64,000 nucleotides of DNA from Amia ocellicauda (taxonomy: Eukaryota; Chordata; Actinopteri; Amiiformes; Amiidae): assembly GCF_036373705.1 (NCBI RefSeq), contig NC_089852.1, forward strand, positions 34,612,707 to 34,676,706, given 5' to 3'. Numbering within the stretch: the first letter of the stretch is position 1; each line of letters opens with the position of its first letter. The position numbers and the translations under genes are program-made. The notes below the pieces were generated by a model. It worked only from the letters and a program-made list of their open reading frames with translations. It ran no database searches and was not told the origin of the DNA. Shown here in pieces: positions 58,085 to 64,000 of this stretch.

Positions 58085-60400
58085 TCATTCAATTTGCCTG
58101 CTGCTTCTGCTGTCAAATATCATGGACCTCCTCTGAGGCTGGTAGAAGCAACTCGTTGACGTTTCTAGTCTCTGTCCACTTTTGGGCATGCTCATTTTAC
58201 TCCTCAAGGTCACCCCCTCAGGAGTCTTCAGGTTCTCGGGCAGTTCCTTGCACAAGCTATCCAGGACTGCTGTGTCTGTGGGGCTCTTGATGGGGGACAG
58301 GAGTAACTTGCCACCCTCTCCCGTCGACGGGTAATCCATGATAGGGAAGGGGGGGCTGAACAGAATAAGGCTTTGTGGCCGAGTAGGCCTGGCACGGTAG
58401 GAGGGCTTCTGCAGGCCTGGAGATCTGTCCAGTCTGGAGTCCAGGAAGGCCTCTCCATTGGAACTGCGCTTCCTCCTCAGCACAGGAGGATCTGTTGGGG
58501 TCGTGGACTTCGACAGAGGCATCTCCACGGAAGCATAACTCCCAGCCTGCCTGGAGGTTTTGGGGGACGGTTCGTTGTTCTCCTTCTCTGAATCCTTGGG
58601 ATCCCTTGTGAAGGGAGGAGACTGGGGAGGATCTTGTTCTTTTTTGGAGTTGCTTGACGGTTTCTCTGGGTCTTTCTCTGACAGGCTCTCAGAGTTCTTC
58701 ACCTGCAGAGGCTGAGGTATCTGAGTGTACTGGATCTTTGGGGGTATCACTGGGACCGCCTTGGCTTGACATGTCTTGATCATGAAAGAGGTCCTAACGG
58801 AGGAGACACTCACCGGAGCTGAGTTCCTTCTCACCGGAGCTTGTCGGTCGGTCAGGAACATGTCGAGCTCTATAGATGAAGTGCTGTATTTGATCTTGCC
58901 AACTGATTCTTCTGAGGTCTTTGTCTCGGACGGAGTCACTGAACCTCGCTTGGCCAATGCAGTTTCGGCCGAGAAAACGTCAGTGCTCCATTTAAAAGGA
59001 TTATCTGATCCATCTTTCACGTAGGTATTACCAAAGGGACTTGCCAAGTCCAAGTTGAGCGAGGAAGGCCTGTGTTTTAGAACCACGTTTTCTTTCTGTG
59101 TGTCAGACTCTAAACCATCTAGGGATTTCAATTTGTGCATCTCCTTTAAGTTAGGCCTCTGAGAAGTTGTGGTGATTTCCTGTTTTAAAGATTCTTTGTT
59201 TTCTGATTCGGGTTTTGCAGGCTTTTCAAAGGTTAGATGGTCCTTGGAAGTTGCAAGCTGTTTTTTTTCTGGTTGCATTCCATTATGTTTCTGGACATCA
59301 ACCTGGTGTGGAGAAGCAATGGGTGGTAATAAGGGCTCCTCAGCTTGCACACTGATTATGGAAGTTGGCTTACAGTCCTGCAGATCAATATTTCCTGGAG
59401 ATGAGTCATCAGTCGAATCCTTTTTGACACCAGTTAGGCACAATTCCTTCAAACCTTCTTTGCCAGGAGCAGAGGCCCCTGAGTTTTGAGGTTTGTTGAA
59501 GAAGATATTTTCCCTGTTTTCACATGAAGGCACTCCCTCGGGCATCTGTAGGAAATCTATTCCTTTTGGAGAATGCAGGGGACTGGTTACCCATTGTTTG
59601 GTTGTGCTGTAGTCTTCCCACGGCTCCACCAACTCTAAAGCCCCCGCATTGTCCCCCCACATGTCCTCCTCATCCCTCTCATTAAGATCAAGGGATTGCG
59701 GACGCTCTTCCATTTGCTTAGAAAGCCTAAAAATACTCCTCCTGAGTTCAACAGAGAAGTCCTTACTCTCACCAGTTTGGGGTAATCTAGGAGCCTCCTT
59801 CTGTTTCTCACATTTTCCTGCTATGTCTTTTGGACTTGAGGGCTTAATCAAAACATTCATTTCTCCCACCTTGGATATACCTTCTGGACCAGGCTCTGAA
59901 CCCCTCCTCCTTGTAGCTGAGGCTCCACATATTACAGCTGGGGGCAACTCAGTAGAAGGACAGAGTATTTTCTCTGTATCCTTGGGCTGTACAGGTAGTT
60001 CATTTCCTGTGCCATCCATAGGTTTTGTGGAAACTTTATATTCAGTGCCCGCTTTTTGTTTCCTGACATCTGCCTTTGGATTGAAACTGGTATCAAATGA
60101 AAGTCTTCTGTCTGAAATGCCCCCAAAACTGGCACTGCCATTATGGGGGTCTGTCTTGAGTGCTTTTTCTGCTAGTGAAACCTGTCCACAGCTTAACAAA
60201 GGATAGGTGGGGAAACTGCTGCGTCGTTTCGCATGTGGGTCTGGCTTTTGCTGTACTTCATCCTTGGTGTTGTGAGTGAAGAGTGGGACTGACTCAAATT
60301 TATCATCAATAATATCAACATCAGGCTCAACTATTTTTAGCTCGAGATGAATGTCAGGCCACAGCTCATCCATCGCAGCATTAGTCGTTGATTCCTCATC
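58085..60400 (-). CDS. arhgap31: ARHGAP31 terminal exon (771 aa)
   Basis: Acceptor TTTCAACAG|GATG, stop TGA at 58085-58087. It opens DEESTTNAAMDELWPDIHLE. It contains LVEPWEDYSTTKQWVTSPLH, HRPSSLNLDLASPF, a 14-3-3-like RRNSAP, PPKIQYTQIPQPLQ, RPQSLILFSPPFPIMDYPST and the conserved C-terminus. One long ORF without frame damage. Confidence 0.97.
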   Translation of the reverse strand, partial: DEESTTNAAMDELWPDIHLELKIVEPDVDIIDDKFESVPLFTHNTKDEVQQKPDPHAKRRSSFPTYPLLSCGQVSLAEKALKTDPHNGSASFGGISDRRLSFDTSFNPKADVRKQKAGTEYKVSTKPMDGTGNELPVQPKDTEKILCPSTELPPAVICGASATRRRGSEPGPEGISKVGEMNVLIKPSSPKDIAGKCEKQKEAPRLPQTGESKDFSVELRRSIFRLSKQMEERPQSLDLNERDEEDMWGDNAGALELVEPWEDYSTTKQWVTSPLHSPKGIDFLQMPEGVPSCENRENIFFNKPQNSGASAPGKEGLKELCLTGVKKDSTDDSSPGNIDLQDCKPTSIISVQAEEPLLPPIASPHQVDVQKHNGMQPEKKQLATSKDHLTFEKPAKPESENKESLKQEITTTSQRPNLKEMHKLKSLDGLESDTQKENVVLKHRPSSLNLDLASPFGNTYVKDGSDNPFKWSTDVFSAETALAKRGSVTPSETKTSEESVGKIKYSTSSIELDMFLTDRQAPVRRNSAPVSVSSVRTSFMIKTCQAKAVPVIPPKIQYTQIPQPLQVKNSESLSEKDPEKPSSNSKKEQDPPQSPPFTRDPKDSEKENNEPSPKTSRQAGSYASVEMPLSKSTTPTDPPVLRRKRSSNGEAFLDSRLDRSPGLQKPSYRARPTRPQSLILFSPPFPIMDYPSTGEGGKLLLSPIKSPTDTAVLDSLCKELPENLKTPEGVTLRSKMSMPKSGQRLETSTSCFYQPQRRSMIFDSRSSRQIE

Positions 60401-61983
60401 CTGTTGAAATGAAAAGAACACAGATTATAACTATACTAAAATATACAATCCTTTAAGCGCTCCTGGTTGCCTACTGATAGTAGCTTGGACAGTGCAGTGT
60501 ATGTTCAATTGTGAATGCAGTATTTAACATAAAAAGGCAGGAAAGGTAGTAGTATTTGTTTCAGAGTGTAGGCAAATAACATTGAAAGATTTGAGAATTC
60601 ATTCAAATATAATCAGATTACAAAAAAAACTCATAAGAGTGCTAGAAAGGCAAGATTAATGATCTTAATGTAACAAACAAAAGAGGAGATGAATATACTT
60701 CAAGCCTACCAGTTCGCTCAACCTGCTGAGCTTCTGATTTTGCTTCATTAGGTTGTCCAGTTGGGTCTCGGGTTTGACCAGATCCGTCACCAGCAGACCA
60801 CTAGGTTTTGCCATGGGCAGAGGTTCCCCTCTAACGGCTGAGTCTGTGCTTAGGACGGGTGAGACAGGGTGCAGTGTGGGTAGAGAAGGAGGCTGCTGAA
60901 CTCTGACGGGGGGTGATTTCTCTATATCTTCTCGTGTGCGGCCTTCCCTCGGCTCTGGATTATGTCCTTGAATTAAAGGGGGAGGGAAAACATTTTTAAA
61001 AAGCACTTCCAAAGTGACACATTTGGAATACAGCGTTAGCAGAAGTAATCAATAAAGAACAGCACAATCAAATAAAAAAGGGGTTGTGCAGATAATGGAG
61101 TTGTTGTTGCAGTTTGACTGTTTGTTTTTAAAATAAGGCCACAGCAGGGCAGAGTAAAGAGAAAGGTTTAGAAACAAATGTTCACCTTCTGCTACATCCA
61201 TACTGGTGTTGACCTCTTCCCCACTGTTTGTGACCATCACTGACTTCTCGTCCTTCTTTAGGGAAACTGAGCTGTTGCTGCTGGCGCTGCTGCAGCCGCT
61301 GCTGCTGCTCCCACTGCGGCCCTGCTCTGACAGCGTGCCCTCGTTACCGGACCTGAGTAAGGCCACCTCGCTGACAGAGGGCAGACTCTGCTTGTCCTGC
61401 TTGTCCTTGCCTGGTGCTCTGCAGGGGGTACTGTTGGAGCTGATGACAGCCGACACACGCAGAGGCACGGACACTGCGAAGGGCTCAGAGATGTTGAGAG
61501 CCTTGCGCTGGTGTCGCGGTGAGGATTCCAGTGGGAAGAGGCTGCCAGGGAAGGTGGGCTTGGTGCTGCCATCACTGGCACTTGTGGAGTAGAACATCCT
61601 CCTAGTCTTGGGGGAGGTGGGCTCACAGCGGCCCAGGTCGTCACCTTTGAACACCTTCAGCTGCTCCGGCAGCTGTTTCTGCTGTGGCGTCGAGCTCCTC
61701 GATCCCACTCTAGCCTCGCTCTGACCATGACTTCCCGGCGATCCTCCTCCCATGGCACCAGATGACCGCTCCAGCTCATAGTCCCACTCATGATCCCTCT
61801 TGCTCAGGTCGAAGGTGCTGCCGGAGCCCAGGGTGCGCGACTTGAATGCTGGCATGATGAATCCGCCAGTCCCAGCAGGCCGCTTGAACTCGCTGTCCTT
61901 GTCGTCGTCTGGAGAGAATGAAGAGACAACATTATCAAATAAGAAACCCACGCTGCAGGGGTGTTTATATGATATTTTTTTGC

Positions 61984-62033
<50 letters not shown>

Positions 62034-62594
62034 TTTGTAAACTCGCATAGCAAGTCAAAATCAGTGTTCAGTACTCACTGGTTTTCTCTATATTGTGCTT
62101 TAGTGCCCAAAGCTAAAAAAATTGAGATTCTTTCTTACCTTCTGTGGGCAGAGAACACAGTGAATCCATGCTTTTGGCAGGCCGGATTGTGGCTTTTTCT
62201 GTTGATGAGATTAAAATATGAGTATCTAATAACACGCTCTCCCCCAAAAGTCATGCTGCCAAAATAAAAGACCATAACTTCCACTCACCCGAGAGTTTCT
62301 GGCCTCTCACAAACACGCTGCCATTCCGGCTCAGTTTACCCTTTGTCTCAGTCATGGTCCTCCCCAGGTTAAATATGGACTTCCACTTCTTGGATTTTCC
62401 TGAGAACTTTCTTCTGAAACAAAGCGTAACATGACATAGTTTGCATGAGAAACAGGTAACCTTCTGGTCAAGGGTTGATCACTTCTCTATTAGCTTTGTC
62501 ACCTAATGAATGTGCATTTACCTTTCGAAACATGAATGGAAACTCAGAATTTTGAAATAAATTAAAGAAAGCAAAATTAAAGAAGGAAAGAAAG

Positions 62595-62649
<55 letters not shown>

Positions 62650-63874
62650 TTTAGGCATTTCAGTTCGACTAGTTTGGTGATGGAGCAGCTGGAGTGTGTC
62701 GGCCAGGCTCGTACTTGCTGTCGGGGAGGTCGATAACGGTGTGGTACAGGGTGGTAGTGCTGGCATCTGGCAGGCTGTTCTCTCTCTGTCGCTCTCGGCG
62801 TGCCGGGTGGTTGGGGCTGAGCGAGCGTGCCTGCGCCTCCTCCAGGCTCACTAGCTTCATGGGCGCACACTGGCTGCTGACCAGGAGAGCTGGGCACCCA
62901 CCCTCCAGGCTGCGCTCTGCAAGCAAGGACAGTGCAGCACAGTCAGCAGGGAGCCCAGCTGGACATCACGGTGTCAGGGTGCTTTGCTAAAGTGTTCATA
63001 TTAGTGGTAGTAGGATGGGAGGCACATTCAGTTACTGGGATACATTAAACCAGTGCACATTGCTCTGCAATTCAGGAGAGTCATGGGAGACTCTATATTT
63101 ATTTAAAGATCATCATTATTATTAATTACATAGTAGTTGTAAAAGCAGCAGATGTAGTTGTAGTATAAAAAAGTATCCAAAATAAAGTCTCTCTCTTAGG
63201 CAATGCGTGCTGGCATGGAGTGGGCCCTGCGCAAATGTACCATCATTCTCTACTTTAGGAGGACTGCTGCTGCTGGTGCAGCCACTGATGCTGAAGATCT
63301 GCTCCATGTGGTTCAAGATGAACTCCACCACCGTCTGCTGGACCCGCACTTCCATGAAGGCCGCGTCCCCATTGCACTTGGACACCTCGATCTCCTTGGA
63401 CCTGTGGGGAGACGGCTTCTGTAATGCTATGAGAGGTAAGGGGTCCCGTCTGTAAACTAAATCCTAAGTATCTCGGGAAGGAGGCAGAGAAGGAAAATGG
63501 CCTCAACCTACAGCACATCATTGGGATGGTTGTTGTTTTTTTTAAATTATTATTATTATTATTTATTTATTAGCAGGGCGACTTACAAAATATAACAGCA
63601 ATACAAATACACAAATATATTCCTGAGAAGCTAGTAACTCTGTTTGGATGCTCTTTCCTGCACTGACAAAGTGGCATGTGTGACCTAGGGGATAAAAAAG
63701 TTTTTCCTTGAAAGGTTCTGGAACATGTCCTGTTCGTGTGCGAGGCGTGTGGGCATTCCTTCTCACCGGAGCAAGTTGGGAGCCCACACCAAGGCCAGGT
63801 TCCTTGCATGCATGTTGGTCTCGGTGCTGTAAGAGGCCAGATGTCTGAGGTGCTTGGTGAGATATTCCAGGGTC
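58085..63874 (-). CDS. arhgap31: Rho GTPase-activating protein 31 (CdGAP), C-terminal 1,316 residues
   Basis: Eight exons on the - strand (63874-63767, 63401-63241, 62916-62715, 62413-62289, 62198-62139, 61908-61186, 60966-60710, 60400-58085) join with consistent phases into 1,316 residues plus a stop. Human ARHGAP31 has 1,444, so roughly 150 N-terminal residues, including the catalytic arginine, lie right of the window. The visible part holds the end of the RhoGAP domain (NMHARNLALVWAPNLLR), MKLVSLEEAQARS, the basic KSKKWKSIFNLGR segment, a long Ser/Pro-rich region, RRNSAPVSVSSVRTSFM, IPPKIQYTQIPQPLQ and the C-terminus LETSTSCFYQPQRRS...SRQIE, all in the human order. In mammals CdGAP inactivates Cdc42 and Rac1 at focal adhesions and is regulated by intersectin through the basic segment. 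Human ARHGAP31 truncations cause Adams-Oliver syndrome. Confidence 0.96.
60710..60966 (-). CDS. arhgap31: ARHGAP31 exon, proline-rich
   Basis: Acceptor AATTCAAG, donor AACTG|GTAGGC. 257 bases, phase 1 in and 0 out. Carries SPPVRVQQPPSLPTLHPVSP, possible SH3 ligands. Less conserved than its neighbours, so boundaries are slightly less certain. Confidence 0.85.
60967..61185 (-). other. ARHGAP31 intron
   Basis: 219 bases between strong splice signals. The intron at 60,401-60,709 is similar and also plain. The bases 63,875-64,000 are the start of the next upstream intron. Confidence 0.7.
61186..61908 (-). CDS. arhgap31: ARHGAP31 large middle exon
   Basis: Acceptor TTCTCTCCAG, donor GCAGAAG|GTGAAC. 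723 bases containing TGGFIMPAFKSRTL, PEQLKVFKGDD and QRKALNISEPFAVSVPLRVS, the last nearly identical to human. A Ser-rich run (SGSSSSGCSSASSNSS) follows, which is probably disordered. Confidence 0.94.
61985..62024. repeat. Microsatellite (TA)n in ARHGAP31 intron
   Basis: About 20 TA units, some 75 bases upstream of the 61,908 acceptor on the - strand. Confidence 0.95.
62139..62198 (-). CDS. arhgap31: ARHGAP31 short exon
   Basis: 60 bases coding EKATIRPAKSMDSLCSLPTE across its boundaries. Acceptor ATCAACAG, donor AGAAG|GTAAGA. Confidence 0.92.
62289..62413 (-). CDS. arhgap31: ARHGAP31 exon with basic intersectin-binding-type segment
   Basis: Acceptor TTGTTTCAG, donor TCGG|GTGAGT. It codes KRKFSGKSKKWKSIFNLGRT and then GKLSRNGSVFVRGQKLS. 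The xKx(K/R)K-type motif is the one reported to bind the intersectin SH3D domain in mammals. Confidence 0.93.
62598..62643. repeat. Microsatellite (GA)n in ARHGAP31 intron
   Basis: About 22 GA units; on the transcribed strand this is a CU-rich tract within an intron. Confidence 0.95.
62715..62916 (-). CDS. arhgap31: ARHGAP31 exon with MKLVSLEEAQARS
   Basis: Acceptor TTGCTTGCAG, donor CAGCAA|GTACGA. It contains MKLVSLEEAQARSLSPNHPA and ENSLPD, closely matching human. Confidence 0.93.
63241..63401 (-). CDS. arhgap31: ARHGAP31 exon (end of RhoGAP domain)
   Basis: Acceptor CCCCACAG. It codes SKEIEVSKCNGDAAFMEVRV and QQTVVEFILNHMEQIF. The donor GATG|GTACAT is weak, but it is the only nearby choice that keeps phase 1 and restores the END-E sequence seen in human. 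Confidence 0.87.
63402..63766 (-). other. ARHGAP31 intron with repeat remnant
   Basis: At 63,545-63,600 (AT)-rich TTATTATTATT and then AGCAGGGCGACTTACAA resemble the end of a common fish SINE-like repeat with the GCGACTTACA word. The rest is unique. Confidence 0.45.
63767..63874 (-). CDS. arhgap31: ARHGAP31 exon (RhoGAP domain), first visible
   Basis: Acceptor TCCCTTTAG|GACC, donor CTCCG|GTGAGA. It codes RTLEYLTKHLRHLASYSTET and NMHARNLALVWAPNLLR, the conserved RhoGAP helix region. The phase-2 boundary on both sides matches the next exon. Confidence 0.93.
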
Positions 63875-64000
63875 CTAAAGGGAGAAACACAGCATTGAGT
63901 CTCTGCAGAGGCACCGCCAGATAATATCAAGTCACTGACAATTACAATTTCTTTAAAGGTTTCCACTGCACAGATCTTTTCATACATCTAGTGTCATATG

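Noticed and set aside
59649..60206. 185-aa ORF antisense to ARHGAP31
   Set aside because: Shadow of the conserved coding frame on the - strand; no independent start context or homology.
58085..60421. Start codon at 60,421 for a separate 778-aa gene
   Set aside because: The ATG lies in intron sequence; the acceptor at 60,401-60,402 and matching phase make this the terminal exon of ARHGAP31.
61049..62053. ORF start upstream of ARHGAP31 exon at 61,908
   Set aside because: The first about 48 residues come from a (TA)n intron and are not coding; the strong acceptor at 61,909-61,910 defines the exon.
1..64000. CRISPR arrays, bacterial operons, tRNA or rRNA genes
   Set aside because: No direct-repeat/spacer structure, operonic layout or recognisable structural RNA was found; the DNA is plainly vertebrate.

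Overview
The window is vertebrate nuclear DNA, most likely from a ray-finned fish. The evidence is spliced genes with GT-AG introns, Tc1-like transposons of the types common in fish genomes, CR1/L2-like and RTE-like LINE 3' ends, a degraded SINE-like repeat, and long (TA)n, (GA)n, (GATA)n and (AC)n microsatellites. The mix of repeats would fit an early-branching lineage (sturgeon, bowfin, gar or bony-tongue), but I cannot name the species from sequence alone.

Three protein-coding genes are supported exon by exon. (1) A small TEX55-like gene lies on the + strand: a CpG-rich promoter with an X-box-like motif near 15.1-15.3 kb, coding exons at 15,737-15,877, 17,281-17,343 and 21,501-21,560, 87 aa, mostly one docking-type helical module. 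(2) UPK1B (uroplakin 1b, a tetraspanin of the urothelial plaque) lies on the + strand: non-coding exon 1 ending at 29,633, seven coding exons from 30,830 to 36,241, 265 aa, poly(A) signal near 37,516. (3) ARHGAP31 (CdGAP, a Cdc42/Rac1 GTPase-activating protein) lies on the - strand: eight 3'-terminal coding exons from 63,874 down to 58,085 (1,316 aa). The gene runs off the right edge, and its 3' UTR probably extends to about 54.3 kb. As I recall it, the human order is IGSF11-TEX55-UPK1B-B4GALT4-ARHGAP31. That order supports the gene names. Here no B4GALT4 exon is recognisable, and ARHGAP31 faces UPK1B tail to tail.

The first 5.46 kb looks like the long 3' UTR of an unidentified + strand gene upstream of the window: no convincing ORF, AT-rich, clustered AATAAA signals, and a GT-rich element after the last one.

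The rest is introns and intergenic DNA carrying transposons. These are a deleted Tc1 (7.75-8.65 kb), a 182-bp MITE (10.2 kb), a hAT-type non-autonomous element (10.5-10.8 kb), a Tc1 relic (11.2-11.5 kb), a near-intact Tc1 with one nonsense codon (23.1-24.7 kb), an inverted Tc1 of another family (24.8-26.4 kb), a Tc1 with two nonsense codons inserted in an RTE-like LINE tail (27.3-28.8 kb), a SINE-like relic and a CR1/L2-like LINE 3' end (38.8-39.7 kb), and a head-to-head chimera of two different Tc1 families (43.5-45.2 kb).

No obviously new molecular system is encoded. The most interesting signals are regulatory or structural: an RFX-type X-box at the TEX55-like promoter, divergent CTCF-like motifs between UPK1B and ARHGAP31, an octamer/TATA candidate promoter at 51.6-51.75 kb, a perfect 43-bp hairpin ahead of a Tc1 transposase, and the chimeric transposon.
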